Virus record (IMG/VR): IMGVR_UViG_3300033141_003703
Span: 1-42,735 of that record
DNA length: 42,735 bases
Direction: 5' to 3' (one strand)
DNA from: a virus
In this document: positions 22,921-32,220 of the stretch, piece after piece
Position numbering within the stretch: the first letter of the stretch is position 1
Layout: every line of letters begins with the position of its first letter
Position numbers and translations under genes: made by a program
Notes under the pieces: generated by a model
What the model saw: the letters and a program-made list of their open reading frames with translations, nothing else
Databases searched by the model: none
Told to the model about the DNA's origin: nothing

Positions 22921-23247
22921 TTAATTTCCGGTTAAAAATCTTTGCTCCACCCAGACTCCAGGTTCCCCACTGGTAAGGCAAATCCACCCTCGAATAACAT
23001 ATTTTGACCCCGCATCCCCCAACTCCTGGGGATTACTATTCCTTACTTCATCTCCTTTCATCCACTCCCCGGTAGTGGGGGGTGCTGTTGTGGAATAGAA
23101 ACCCGATATTCTACCCTGGGTAATAGAATTAAACTTAGCAGAGAGATCGCGCCAAGCAGTATTGATAATGCGCCGAAGTTCAATAGAGAAACCCCTGATA
23201 TCCCCATTAAATATTGGAGTTTTCAAGTCCTCTGAAAGATTAGGCAT
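22921..23247 (-). CDS. Tail-associated small protein, 108 residues
   Basis: The N-terminal half is helical (DIRGFSIELRRIINTAWRDL). The C-terminal half (GEWMKGDEVRNSNP... WICLTSGEPGVWVEQ) is a small Trp/Gly domain also found at the end of the tailspike (AVCVTSGDPGTWVNM). The shared module suggests contact with, or attachment to, the fibre assembly. It lies between the stabiliser and the GNAT-like gene with short gaps. Confidence 0.65.
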   Translation of the reverse strand: MPNLSEDLKTPIFNGDIRGFSIELRRIINTAWRDLSAKFNSITQGRISGFYSTTAPPTTGEWMKGDEVRNSNPQELGDAGSKYVIRGWICLTSGEPGVWVEQRFLTGN

Positions 23248-23249
23248 TA

Positions 23250-24701
23250 TTACCTCCGAGTAAAGGGTCGCTCAACTACATAGTGCCCCAGGAACTCAAA
23301 ATCGCCGGTCAAGCTATATTTAACATTAGAAAATCTACCACTTACTAAAACATCACCCTTACCATCAACCATGCTTACATCGGTCCCGACATGCACAGTT
23401 CCCCCCAGTGACGACCTGGTCTTGGGAGTAATAAGACAGGTAGTGGGTTCAGTATTAAAAATGGGCCAAACCCTATAAGTTTTGTGTATATTCTCAACCT
23501 CACCCCAAAACCCGGTTTCCACGTAGCTGTTCAGGGGATCACCGGATAAATACTGTAGTTGATGGCTGCCGTTGATAATCCCCACGGTATAGAATGATGC
23601 ACCCCACCAAGGGTGATCGTAAACAACATTAATATCGTTGTAGGTAGCAAAATGATTCCCAATGCTATCGTAAATGATCTTGGGAGCCAAAATATTGGCA
23701 GCCGCCTCTACCGTCTGATTCCACCTGCCGAATCTCCCGGAAGGATAATGCAAAATAATACTATCCGAGGGAATATCCTGATCGGTAGTTGGAAAAAACC
23801 AGAAGATCAAACGCCGCCAGGGATCAAAACAGTGAATGGTATTTTTAAGAAAATAGGTATCCAATTTACTGAAGAACCACTTGCGAATCCCGTAACCGAT
23901 CTGGCGTTGCAGGGATGCCCCGTCAAAATAATAGAAATCATCATGGCCGATAAAATAAACCCCACTTTCAGTTACCGCCACGGCTTCCTGGGCAAAGGTT
24001 CCCGCCAATTTAGAAATCAACCTGAATTCCCAAACCAGAGGGGGGCCAATATATGAACCCAAATACAGGGCACGATCCTTGAAAACTAATATATAATTCC
24101 CCAACTGAACCAAACCTGTTATGGCTCCAGGGGTATCATCCAGGTTAACCCATCCCGCCTGAGTGGATAGAGAAGGAGTCCAATCGGTAAAATCTCCCTG
24201 AGCGCACCACCATACCCTGTTACCCTGGGTGCCGTCAGTAGTATCATAGGTATAGGCAGCTATGACAAAATTCTGACAAGTGGCAATAAACTTAGCCTTG
24301 GGTTCGGCTACCAAGTCTGAAAAATCAGTGCTTGCACTCTTTTGGATGGGATCGCTGAAATTGGTAGCAACAACATTAGTTCCCCATCCCGTAAACCGCC
24401 ACTTCTCCCCGCTGGTCCCGGAATAATCTCCGGCCCTGCTTCGATCTATCCAAGCATTATTCCCCAACTCGTAGAGCTTGGTTTGTGTGCCCCCAATAAT
24501 ACGAAAGTTGTTAGTAGGAGTTTGAAAGGAAAATAACCCCAAGCACCTACTCGGTAATGCGGTGGCAATATTCTCGGGAGATGGTAGGGGAGCTATACCC
24601 CCCATCTCAGTAGGATAGAAGGCATCCCCATCTATAATAATGCCATCCGCAATCCTAAGGGGATTGAGATCAGGAGCAAAATTATTAACCGGATAAAACA
24701 C
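23250..24701 (-). CDS. Tail stabilisation / hub-type protein, 483 residues
   Basis: The beta-rich sequence (FRIIGGTQTKLYELGNNAWI, GVYFIGHDDFYYFDGASL, repeated aromatic-Gly strands with Trp) looks like a beta-propeller. It resembles podovirus DNA-stabilisation or tail-hub proteins of the P22 gp10 type. It follows the connector gene and precedes the spike-associated protein, matching that order. It would plug the portal and connect to the spikes. The call rests on order and fold impression, not on a fixed motif. Confidence 0.65.
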   Translation of the reverse strand: MFYPVNNFAPDLNPLRIADGIIIDGDAFYPTEMGGIAPLPSPENIATALPSRCLGLFSFQTPTNNFRIIGGTQTKLYELGNNAWIDRSRAGDYSGTSGEKWRFTGWGTNVVATNFSDPIQKSASTDFSDLVAEPKAKFIATCQNFVIAAYTYDTTDGTQGNRVWWCAQGDFTDWTPSLSTQAGWVNLDDTPGAITGLVQLGNYILVFKDRALYLGSYIGPPLVWEFRLISKLAGTFAQEAVAVTESGVYFIGHDDFYYFDGASLQRQIGYGIRKWFFSKLDTYFLKNTIHCFDPWRRLIFWFFPTTDQDIPSDSIILHYPSGRFGRWNQTVEAAANILAPKIIYDSIGNHFATYNDINVVYDHPWWGASFYTVGIINGSHQLQYLSGDPLNSYVETGFWGEVENIHKTYRVWPIFNTEPTTCLITPKTRSSLGGTVHVGTDVSMVDGKGDVLVSGRFSNVKYSLTGDFEFLGHYVVERPFTRR

Positions 24702-24709
24702 GACTACCC

Positions 24710-25393
24710 CTAAAATTCATGGTAGGCGGTTCGACCCATCCCAACATTACGACCCTCTACACTCCTAAATTCAGCTTTGGCCTGTCGCATACGATATTCC
24801 GCCTTGCTATATTCAGTTTGGTTATCCAGAAAATCCCACGCCTCCATGAGAGTCGCCTCAAAAGTAATAGGCCATGCCTTGTCAATCCAATCGTTTGTAT
24901 CAGCCGCACTAACCAAGGCAGGCAAGCTCCTGTAGTAATACAGGGTAATATTATAGACATCGTCGGGAATAGGCAGAAAATAAACCTTGGTGCCCATAAT
25001 GCAGTAATACTCGGGAATTGCATCAGAAACATTACTGCTGGCCTGGCCCTCCATGATATACCCGGAGTGTCGCTTTTTCAGCCAATTACCATCAGGAGTC
25101 AACAGGCAGCCGGAGTAATACTTCCCCGGCATGTATGCCTCCTGAATAAAGTCAGAGGGTAAATCAAGATAACCTTGGCCTTGGTTAGTAGTAAGAACAC
25201 TAGAGGTTTTTTGAAACTCAAAACACTCCCATTCCAATTTCTTGATGGCCTTCTCAATAAATACCGGAATATCAGTATCCAGAGTGGTTCCCCGCCTTAG
25301 GAGCGTCCTGATCCGGCTTTGAAACTCAGAATATTGCATGGATTTTTTCGTAGTATTACGGGGGGGCTTTGCACCCCCCGCCAAGTTAGGCAT
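24710..25393 (-). CDS. Head-tail connector / adaptor protein, 227 residues
   Basis: The product has a helical N-terminal portion with SEFQSRIRTLLRRGTTLDTD and IPVFIEKAIKKLEWECFEF, followed by strands (YLDLPSDFIQEAYM), a pattern seen in gp4-type adaptor and tail-tubular A-like proteins that ring the portal. The ATG at 25393 overlaps the preceding gene by eight bases. Just inside is a G6/C6 hairpin (25360-25379 on the plus strand). A second ATG at 25339 lies past that hairpin and could be the real start, but has no good ribosome site. Confidence 0.7.
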   Translation of the reverse strand: MPNLAGGAKPPRNTTKKSMQYSEFQSRIRTLLRRGTTLDTDIPVFIEKAIKKLEWECFEFQKTSSVLTTNQGQGYLDLPSDFIQEAYMPGKYYSGCLLTPDGNWLKKRHSGYIMEGQASSNVSDAIPEYYCIMGTKVYFLPIPDDVYNITLYYYRSLPALVSAADTNDWIDKAWPITFEATLMEAWDFLDNQTEYSKAEYRMRQAKAEFRSVEGRNVGMGRTAYHEF

Positions 25394-25808
25394 CCATAGA
25401 ATAAAGAACGATCAGGTTCAACGTCCCGGAAGTTTTCCCGCTTCCGGGAGCAGTAGTTACCTTCACGTCAATGGTATCGTCAGCAGTCATCACATACCCG
25501 AAGCCATCAACCTGGTTCATATGCTCCACACCCCCGGCTTGACCAATGGTAGAACCGGTGATAAACTTATCAGCCGCACCGGGTCCACCAACCGCCAGTA
25601 CGAGATTAGTTCCGTCGTCCAGATCATCAGTAGCCAGGATCACGTCGAGAATAACAGCATTTTTGGGAACCTTGACCATCTGGATAACATCATTAAGCAC
25701 CAAGGCCGCGCTGATCTCATACTGACCGTGAACCGCCAGCACCCCGGAAGGCACAAACTTTTCCATTACGCCAGCAGCAGCCTTGGCAGCAGTAAAAGTA
25801 GAAGCCAT
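25386..25808 (-). CDS. Putative capsid decoration / head protein, 140 residues
   Basis: The 140-residue product follows the major capsid gene and is rich in small and beta-forming residues (VHGQYEISAALVLNDVIQMV, AVILDVILATDDLDDGTNLV). Its acidic, repetitive, beta-strand-rich character and position fit a capsid decoration protein. GGAGGAAAC precedes the start, and a hairpin at 25837-25851 lies between it and the capsid gene, perhaps to tune relative amounts. The family was not firmly recognised. Confidence 0.65.
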   Translation of the reverse strand: MASTFTAAKAAAGVMEKFVPSGVLAVHGQYEISAALVLNDVIQMVKVPKNAVILDVILATDDLDDGTNLVLAVGGPGAADKFITGSTIGQAGGVEHMNQVDGFGYVMTADDTIDVKVTTAPGSGKTSGTLNLIVLYSMDA

Positions 25809-25836
25809 AGTTGTTTCCTCCTAAATTATTTACAGA

Positions 25837-25851
25837 GGGAGACTATCTCCC
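25837..25851 (-). promoter_or_regulatory. Intercistronic hairpin between capsid and decoration genes
   Basis: GGGAGA and TCTCCC pair around a TAG loop. No T-run follows on the minus strand, so this is more likely an RNA-stability or partial-attenuation hairpin than a full terminator. It lies 12-26 bases before the next ribosome binding site. Confidence 0.4.
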
Positions 25852-25858
25852 CCATCGG

Positions 25859-26902
25859 TTACGCCGCAGCCGCGGTATCCAGGGCAATCACGCCAAAGTC
25901 CTTGGAATTGAAGCGGGTCTTTTTAACACCCCAAATAACCCGTGCACTCACTTCCAGGTCCTTGCCATGATCTTCCATTTCCTCGTGCCAAGTCATCTTA
26001 TCCACACCGTTATTGGAGCCGAAAGCAACTACACCTGCTTGAGCTCCTAAGAATAAGGCACGGGCAGCAGCTACATTCCCCCCCGATCCATAATCGGAGT
26101 AAGTCTTGATCCGATTGCTGACATAGAGGATACACTGGTTGTAAACCCCCAGAGCACCAGTAAAAAGCGGGTTATCCTTGATTTTGCCGCCCATCAACAC
26201 CGATTTCTGAATATCAACCCATTGGGCAGTATTGGTATTGGTGCGGAGATCGCGGGCCTGATAAGGATGAAGTAGGATCACGTAAAAATCTTCACCCTCA
26301 ATCCGCACGGGGCGAATATCAGGAGAAAGCACCTGGGCTTTTACTACCGCTCTTTCGATCAGGGTCAAGTCAAACTTGTCATTGGCATCCACATCGTTCT
26401 TGGCGGTAGCATTACCGCCATATAGGATGTGGTCAGCATCAGGAGCTTCCCCGGAGTTACCGGCAAAAGACATGCTGGTATCACCGGAAAGGTAGTTAAT
26501 CATGTAGGTATCGAAACGATTGGCCCACCAATCAGACAGGGCATCCCGTGCTTCAACCCGCAGGTCATACTCGGTGCGCTGCTGAGAAATGGTAGTATCT
26601 ACAGAAACACCGTGACGCATCAGGTCAATCATCACAGCATCACTGTAAAATTCAAGAGCTTCCAGGTTACCCTTGAGAGTTTGCTGGCCGGTTCGCCCAT
26701 CACCTACAAGCTGCATGCGCAAACCGAAAGTGATCTTATCCCCTCGACGCTTCTGAGTGTCAGATAAAATCTGAACAATACTGGACTTGCCAGTCCCCAT
26801 GAACCTGCGGAAGTAAGTCTTTTTAAGACTTTCCCGCATAAGCTGCTTGGACCAAAGTTTTGCAGCAAGAGAGTCGGCGGACTCAATTAAGGTAATAGCC
26901 AT
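25859..26902 (-). CDS. Major capsid protein, N4-gp56 family
   Basis: The 347-residue product matches N4-gp56-type capsid proteins. The diagnostic stretch is FRRFMGTGKSSIVQ (near residue 32), then GDKITFGLRMQLVGDGRTGQ and TLKGNLEALEFYSDAVMIDL, followed by a long HK97-like body. It forms the icosahedral shell. GGAGG precedes ATG 26902. The 201 bases upstream (26903-27103) hold no gene; they include a perfect CCTGAAT/ATTCAGG hairpin at about 27066-27080, an ACGG/CCGT hairpin and a half-site of the operator palindrome (TAGTAAAA, 26919-26926). This suggests extra control of capsid synthesis. Confidence 0.9.
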   Translation of the reverse strand: MAITLIESADSLAAKLWSKQLMRESLKKTYFRRFMGTGKSSIVQILSDTQKRRGDKITFGLRMQLVGDGRTGQQTLKGNLEALEFYSDAVMIDLMRHGVSVDTTISQQRTEYDLRVEARDALSDWWANRFDTYMINYLSGDTSMSFAGNSGEAPDADHILYGGNATAKNDVDANDKFDLTLIERAVVKAQVLSPDIRPVRIEGEDFYVILLHPYQARDLRTNTNTAQWVDIQKSVLMGGKIKDNPLFTGALGVYNQCILYVSNRIKTYSDYGSGGNVAAARALFLGAQAGVVAFGSNNGVDKMTWHEEMEDHGKDLEVSARVIWGVKKTRFNSKDFGVIALDTAAAA

Positions 26903-27103
26903 TTGAATTTTTCCTCCGTAGTAAAATTTTAGTCAAAACTTAAGATCACAATTTGTGTAACCACACCACTAACGCTAGGTGTAAGCGGAGGAAAATAACT
27001 TATTACGGTAGTCAACCGAAAAATAACGAAGCAATAACGGCGCTCCGAACCGTAGAGTGGAAACACCTGAATTATTCAGGCGCCCCCTGGGTTACCACAT
27101 TGG

Positions 27104-27988
27104 TCACCCGGAAAGTTTTTTAAGAATATCATCCACCTTACCGGGATCAATCCGGCTAAATTCATCATCACTCATCTTGATAAGGGCTTCTGCCCGTTCC
27201 TGCAAGGTTCCCTTGACAGGTGTCTTACCCCCGGACATGGTGCTCATGGATACCTGGGCGGGAACAGGGTTAGGTGAAGCGGGATTATGTTGAGAAGTTG
27301 TTCCTCCATATCCCAGGACCTTAGCTACCCTGTAAACCGCCCGTGGACCCTCGGGATGCTGGTAAACCCCAAACCTCATGCCATCTATCACCTGTCTTTG
27401 CATCTCGGGTTGATGGGGATACAAGGCCTGGGCATACCTAGTTACCACATCAGACAAATACTGCTCCGCCTGGGGATAATCCTGGGCCTCCTCCCGCATA
27501 AATTGATAGGCTTTGTTAGCATATTGCTCTTGCAGTAAATCAACTTGGTGTTTAAAAGCCAATTCCTGTAAAATAGCATCCCTTTGGCTCATTTCACTCT
27601 GCAATACCTGCTGAGCCTGTTCCCTGGCAATACGCTGTTCCTCACTTAAATCCTGATAAGGATCGGGTTGGGATTGCTGCCCTTGCATGTTTTCCAGCTT
27701 GTTGACCAACCCATCCAGAAACCCCTTGTAAGTCTTGGATTTTTCTCGTTCCTCCTGTAGGGCAACCTTGAGATTCTCATACATTGCCTTAAAATCTTCA
27801 CCAGACTGAGATTCGGAATTCGGATCAGGATCAGGCTGAGACTCGGAATTCGGGTCAGGCTGAGACTCGGAATTCGGGTCAGGATCGGGATCAGACTGAG
27901 ATTCCGATTGAGATTTTGGGTCCCTCATCTGCTCCTTGTCTTTATCGGTTAATTCTGGAAAGAGCTCGTCAAACTCCGTTTCCTTCAT
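27104..27988 (-). CDS. Scaffolding protein with acidic tandem repeats
   Basis: The 294-residue product lies between portal and capsid genes, the standard scaffold position. It is acidic, Gln-rich and mostly helical (EEQRIAREQAQQVLQSEMSQ), and its C-terminus is basic-acidic and helical, as needed to bind the shell. Residues 25-65 form a low-complexity repeat of DPNSESQ units encoded by tandem DNA repeats. It would be removed or degraded after assembly. GGGGGA precedes ATG 27988. Confidence 0.78.
   Translation of the reverse strand: MKETEFDELFPELTDKDKEQMRDPKSQSESQSDPDPDPNSESQPDPNSESQPDPDPNSESQSGEDFKAMYENLKVALQEEREKSKTYKGFLDGLVNKLENMQGQQSQPDPYQDLSEEQRIAREQAQQVLQSEMSQRDAILQELAFKHQVDLLQEQYANKAYQFMREEAQDYPQAEQYLSDVVTRYAQALYPHQPEMQRQVIDGMRFGVYQHPEGPRAVYRVAKVLGYGGTTSQHNPASPNPVPAQVSMSTMSGGKTPVKGTLQERAEALIKMSDDEFSRIDPGKVDDILKKLSG
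27800..27910. repeat. Imperfect tandem repeats encoding DPNSESQ units
   Basis: Within the scaffold gene, a unit of about 24 bases containing GACTCGGAATTCGGGTCAGG recurs about three to four times with small changes. It encodes alternating Ser-Glu-Ser-Gln and Asp-Pro-Asn. Such slippage-prone repeats may vary in copy number between related phages. Confidence 0.7.
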
Positions 27989-28004
27989 ATATCCCCCTGT
28001 TTAT

Positions 28005-29852
28005 TTAAAGATTAGGCTGAGCCATTTTTGGCGGTGAGGGAATCCCCTTGTCAGGTGGCCCCGCCGCCTGGTTATTCATAAACATCTCAAGCATACCCTT
28101 CCACTCTTGAACCAAATCAGGCGGTAAATCCAAGTAATCCAACACCTTTGGAGGAATCGGAATACCCATTTGGGTCATAATGGGTATGATCTGTTGAAGC
28201 ATCATAAAAGTCTCATTGCGGCGGTTAGGCGACCAAGGAGATTCTTCTATAATCAAATCATAATCACCGATCGCCATCTCCGGCCCCAACTGCTGGTATT
28301 TTAAACCATCCTGCCCGTTGATAGCCATGATCCGGCCATCACTATAATATTGCTTGATAAATTCCAATAAAATCTTACCCATGATCTTGGTGGACCGGGT
28401 GAGGTTATCAAACAAATTCTGTAAGATAACAATACCTTGGCGAATACGCTGCGAAGTTACTATCCCTGGTGTATCCTTCTGCGATAACCCCAACATCTCA
28501 ATATTGAGGCCGGATACCTCACGAATATCCATTTGGGATAACTTTTCCAACTCAATAAAGGTGCGGGGCACATCGGGAGGTCGAATCTGTTCCGGTGGCT
28601 TTCCCCCCGGAGGAGTATCATATTCCAACACCACCCCAGGCTTGGAGCTTTCCCCCTCCCAACGTTCTTTTTCCACAAACGATCCACGTGCCCCAATCCA
28701 ACCATACTTGGCTGCACGATTGAGAATATGTAATATCTGCACCCGCCGTTTATTGCGCTCCATTTGGGGATCACGCATCGGTTTAACAATACCTAACCAG
28801 CGGCCGGTATAACGATCCTTTTTACCAAAATAGGGAACATAGGGATAACCCTTATATTGGTGTGGAGAGGGACGGTGCAGGAGAATCAGGGAACCTACCA
28901 TAAAACATTGATAAAAAACCGTATCCCATCGAGGCTTTTCCTGGTATTGCAAATCAGGCATCTCGGCAAGCAAAATTGCCAAAGACTTGTCATCCTTGAT
29001 AGGTTCCCAGGAATTGGTTTCCGGGTTGAACGCCTCGTACTTTTGAACCTGCTCCACCTGCTTATACCAGACCTCTAACATCTCATAGGTATTATCCTCC
29101 GGGTCAAAAGCCCGTTTCCAGATGGCTTCATACCATTCGTTATCAGGAGCATCCAATTCATCGGTGTTGAGATAAACAGGAGCATCATGCTCCCCCACAA
29201 TAAATGCCTTGGATAATTCCAATAATTCCTGGGCTTTATCTGGAAACGCTTCCAAAATACTTTCCAAGGTCATGCGCTGCGTGCGAATAATATAACGGGC
29301 ATCGGAAAGATCATACTCCCGCGCCGTGGGATCGAGTAGCATCTCCTCAGGTTGCACGTAAACGATCCTGATCTCACCCCGCGGGTTTTTGCGAGTATCA
29401 ACGATAACCTCATTGAATCCCCGCCCCCCGATAACCATATCCCTGAATGCCTCAGACCGGGAAAAATCAGAATCACCCCGCTCCTGAATTACTCGGGCCA
29501 CTTCGGAAATCAGCTCGGCCTTGAGAATATCACTCTGGTTATCTACAGGTAAATACTTGATGCGATTGCGGTTCGACCTCTCCTGGCCGCATACCAAGTC
29601 AACCGGAGTAGCACATACGTTCAGGGTTAAAGGCACACGACCGGATTCCTCTATCTCCCGCATATCGGCAGTTGACCACTGGTGACCCCAATAGAACTGG
29701 AAATCCAACTGCTCATCTTCAAACCAGGATTCCCTGGCCTGCTTGGCTTCGTTAACCCAAGACCTAACCCGTTTCAGGAAACCATACTCCTTTTCGGCAC
29801 TGGCCCCCTGAACCATAAAGCGGGTATCAGAGATTTTCTTTAGATCGACCAA
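28005..29852 (-). CDS. Portal protein, P22-like
   Basis: The 615-residue product is the dodecameric gate for DNA at the capsid vertex. It has the order and signature stretches of P22-type portals: an N-terminal helix pair (YGFLKRVRSWVNEAKQARES), GRVPLTLNVCATPVDLVCGQ, RNRIKYLPVD and YVQPEEMLLDPTAREYDLSD. A long C-terminal part contains MDIREVSGLNIEMLGL. It starts with TTG 29852, with GGGGAG eight bases upstream, and overlaps the terminase end by 13 bases. It ends 17 bases before the scaffold gene. Confidence 0.88.
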   Translation of the reverse strand: MVDLKKISDTRFMVQGASAEKEYGFLKRVRSWVNEAKQARESWFEDEQLDFQFYWGHQWSTADMREIEESGRVPLTLNVCATPVDLVCGQERSNRNRIKYLPVDNQSDILKAELISEVARVIQERGDSDFSRSEAFRDMVIGGRGFNEVIVDTRKNPRGEIRIVYVQPEEMLLDPTAREYDLSDARYIIRTQRMTLESILEAFPDKAQELLELSKAFIVGEHDAPVYLNTDELDAPDNEWYEAIWKRAFDPEDNTYEMLEVWYKQVEQVQKYEAFNPETNSWEPIKDDKSLAILLAEMPDLQYQEKPRWDTVFYQCFMVGSLILLHRPSPHQYKGYPYVPYFGKKDRYTGRWLGIVKPMRDPQMERNKRRVQILHILNRAAKYGWIGARGSFVEKERWEGESSKPGVVLEYDTPPGGKPPEQIRPPDVPRTFIELEKLSQMDIREVSGLNIEMLGLSQKDTPGIVTSQRIRQGIVILQNLFDNLTRSTKIMGKILLEFIKQYYSDGRIMAINGQDGLKYQQLGPEMAIGDYDLIIEESPWSPNRRNETFMMLQQIIPIMTQMGIPIPPKVLDYLDLPPDLVQEWKGMLEMFMNNQAAGPPDKGIPSPPKMAQPNL

Positions 29853-31372
29853 TTACTAGCTCCCCTAACCCTGGCCCTACGCTTACGGCGCGGAGCATCA
29901 GGTAAACTCGGCGCATCTATCGGGCGTTGCACATTCATTGCATCATCCCTGATCCGGGCAATAGCATCCAACATATCATCATGGCGGGAAAACGGAAAAA
30001 GGGAATACTCTTGAGTTAAGAAAACATGAATAAGGTTGGTATTCCCATCAATAATAGGATTAAGAGGTAAAAAAAACTTTTGATTACTAAACAAAGGAAT
30101 TAACTTGCGAATCCGATCCACCTTGGCTAATCTGCCCTTGAGGGGAGTTATATTAAAGTAAACCCCATCCTCCTGTTGCATCTGTCGCATATACTGTATA
30201 TCGGCCTGGATACCATATTCCTCATAACCCACCCTGATTACATCAGGATGCTTTCTAATCATTTGACAGAGTGAAGACCATCTTTCATGCAGTGCAAGAC
30301 GGGCACGAATCATATCTATCAAATAATAGTTGCCAAGCCGATCAATCCCGATTACCACCATAACAGTATAATCAGAATCCCTCTTTTTACTGTTGGCAGG
30401 ATCAACCAGGAGATACTTGTTTAGCGGAGAGGGAAGTTTTTGATAGTATTGAACCCATTCACCCTTGAATTCCTGCAACTCATCAGCTACGGGGTTCTGT
30501 AAATACTGGGCACTATAATTATAGGGGCCGTTGTCTGCATACCTGTCATCAAGCTCCTTGCGAGTCATGAAAAAGGTATTACCATGCTCATCTTCAGCAA
30601 CACGTATCCGAACTATCCAGGTGCCACTATCTATCATATCCTGGTAGAGATCGTTGAAGTGGTAACGTGTCCCTATTGCCCTGATCTTTCCATTGCGCTG
30701 CCCCAGGTTGGTTGACAGGGCAAAGCAATCCTTGGTTTTCTTGATTTGCTCCGGGGTGGAAACCGAATCCCTGACTACCAAGTCATCATAATTAAGAATG
30801 GAAAAATGCTTACCTGTAGGCATCCCGTCAGTAACACCATGCGCCTCAAAAGTAGCCTCCAGGTAATTTCCCTTGCGCTTGACAATCAACCCATCACGCT
30901 CCGACCATTTGGGGGCCTGGTTTTGGGGATCATCCCAAAAAATATCGGGATAAGTTGCTACAAGAAGTTTGTTATTTTCCAGGGTATGCTTGATGCGACG
31001 CAGGTGATCCCTGGCTATATCCTTGGTATGACTAAAAATACCAATACTGGTTTCAGGACTTCGGATAACTTCCTGTATACTTTTAGCGTAAGTAATGATC
31101 GTGCTCTTGTAATGTTCCCGCGCCCACAAATCAAGGGTGCGGTTGCAACAATCATCTACCTCGTAAACCCTTTCAACTAGCCACGGATGATTAATTTCTC
31201 GTATCCCCAAAATAAAATATATAAGAAAAAATAGATCGTCCTTGCCCCAAAGCTGTAAATGCCCATGCACAGTAGGCATATCATTGCCAGCAATAGCATC
31301 ATTCAGTTCCCTTGCAATGCGGGCATAGTCAAACCTGTATTTGGCTCCGGGTTGATCTTGCCAGAGAAACAT
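29840..31372 (-). CDS. terL: Terminase large subunit
   Basis: The 510-residue packaging motor has a Walker A variant (AREHYKST, residues 84-91), Walker B (FSILNYDD, D196-D197) and a C-terminal RNase H-like nuclease starting at YLLVDPANSKKRDSDYT, where the first acidic metal ligand is Asp, with a late acidic site in HDDMLDAIARI. The basic C-terminal tail (RRKRRARVRG) may contact DNA. It overlaps the small subunit (TAATG) and the portal. It forms the ATPase-nuclease that cuts and pumps genome concatemers. Confidence 0.93.
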   Translation of the reverse strand: MFLWQDQPGAKYRFDYARIARELNDAIAGNDMPTVHGHLQLWGKDDLFFLIYFILGIREINHPWLVERVYEVDDCCNRTLDLWAREHYKSTIITYAKSIQEVIRSPETSIGIFSHTKDIARDHLRRIKHTLENNKLLVATYPDIFWDDPQNQAPKWSERDGLIVKRKGNYLEATFEAHGVTDGMPTGKHFSILNYDDLVVRDSVSTPEQIKKTKDCFALSTNLGQRNGKIRAIGTRYHFNDLYQDMIDSGTWIVRIRVAEDEHGNTFFMTRKELDDRYADNGPYNYSAQYLQNPVADELQEFKGEWVQYYQKLPSPLNKYLLVDPANSKKRDSDYTVMVVIGIDRLGNYYLIDMIRARLALHERWSSLCQMIRKHPDVIRVGYEEYGIQADIQYMRQMQQEDGVYFNITPLKGRLAKVDRIRKLIPLFSNQKFFLPLNPIIDGNTNLIHVFLTQEYSLFPFSRHDDMLDAIARIRDDAMNVQRPIDAPSLPDAPRRKRRARVRGASNWSI

Positions 31373-31866
31373 TATTTCTTAATATAGTCCTCTTTGCAAA
31401 TCTGCTTGATTGCCATGCTCATGGAACTCTTGTGAATCTCATGCACATTATACTTGGCAGGCTCCAAGCCCAAGAGAACGGTAATATACTTGATTATATT
31501 GAACCTGAGGTTATAGTCTGGAATTTCCTTGTCACCTATAATTCTAACCGCTTGTTTAAAGATATTTTGTAACTGCTCTGCTATCCAGTGCTCATTTATT
31601 CCCTGGCCCCTAAAAGCCACATGGATCGGGTTCCCGTCAGCATCCTTGACGTAAGACTGGAAAGGCGCATGAGGCGGGGGAACCTCAATCCTGGCGGGAA
31701 TCCGGCTGACTTCCAACGGGTTCCCAACTAGTTCTTCCACAGGCTTCAAGGAACTGGTTTCCACAGTAGGGGCATCGCACGTATCCAAGGGGAATGGATT
31801 TTTTTTGGGAGGCCGCCCTCGTTTCCTTCCACCCTTCGTAGATTCTGATTTCTCTGGTTTTGCCAT
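31372..31866 (-). CDS. Putative terminase small subunit with AT-hook
   Basis: The 164-residue product directly precedes terL, the usual small-subunit position. The N-terminus has an AT-hook-like basic patch (GGRKRGRPPKKN, residues 12-23), and the C-terminal half is helical (EHWIAEQLQNIFKQAVRI, FNIIKYITVLLGL). It would recognise phage DNA for packaging. AAGGA precedes ATG 31866. The call rests on location and DNA-binding features, because small terminases are poorly conserved. Confidence 0.65.
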   Translation of the reverse strand: MAKPEKSESTKGGRKRGRPPKKNPFPLDTCDAPTVETSSLKPVEELVGNPLEVSRIPARIEVPPPHAPFQSYVKDADGNPIHVAFRGQGINEHWIAEQLQNIFKQAVRIIGDKEIPDYNLRFNIIKYITVLLGLEPAKYNVHEIHKSSMSMAIKQICKEDYIKK

Positions 31867-31987
31867 AATTCCTTCTTTGGTTTATTTCATGTTGTAGATC
31901 AGCTAAAGAATCAAGAAAACGTATGGTATAATCTGATACGCCTCGGTTTTCCCACCATAACTCCATAAACCATAAAAAGGTTGTCAT
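31685..31987 (-). CDS. Possible first late gene, 100 residues, overlapping the small terminase
   Basis: ATG 31987 has an AGGGGAT site and lies just downstream of the late promoter at 32028-32058, so ribosomes probably initiate here. The product begins MTTFLWFMELWWENRG, has a helical middle and RCPYCGNQFLEACG, one zinc-knuckle-like element. It overlaps the small terminase by 182 bases in another frame. The extent of overlap makes the second half doubtful. It may act as a leader ORF. Confidence 0.4.
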   Translation of the reverse strand: MTTFLWFMELWWENRGVSDYTIRFLDSLADLQHEINQRRNYGKTREIRIYEGWKETRAASQKKSIPLGYVRCPYCGNQFLEACGRTSWEPVGSQPDSRQD

Positions 31988-32027
31988 ACCATCCCCTGAG
32001 TTTTGGTGTTCCTACCTTTCTATTTTA

Positions 32028-32058
32028 ATTATAACATATTTTTACTGTACAATCAAGA
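32028..32058 (-). promoter_or_regulatory. Late promoter on minus strand with operator-like element
   Basis: On the minus strand a perfect TATAAT (32028-32033) is preceded at 19 bases by TTGATT (32053-32058). The spacer contains GTACAGTAAAAA, the reverse of TTTTTACTGTAC (32041-32052), a member of the dispersed operator family. The promoter faces the terminase and structural genes. The long spacer suggests a weak or activator-dependent promoter. Confidence 0.65.
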
Positions 32059-32161
32059 TAAAAATATCGAACAGTAGATTTTCTCATCGAGAAGACTAAA
32101 GGTAACTGTGCTTCCAGGCATCAACCACCTCAACCAAAAAGGCGCGGGAGTTTACCCAAGA

Positions 32162-32220
32162 TGACGACACTTGACGACAATGACGACACTTGACGACAAT
32201 GATGACGACAAATGACGACA
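32162..32220 (+). repeat. Iteron array A: six TGACGACA copies
   Basis: Exact 8-base TGACGACA units start at 32162, 32172, 32181, 32191, 32203 and 32213, with a repeat interval of 9-12 bases, close to one DNA turn. All six point the same way and are spaced like iterons bound side by side on one face of the helix by a replication initiator. Confidence 0.85.

Noticed and set aside
25360-25379. Terminator formed by the G6/C6 hairpin at the start of the connector gene
   Set aside because: It lies just inside the coding region and is not followed by a T-run on the minus strand; at most it tunes translation.
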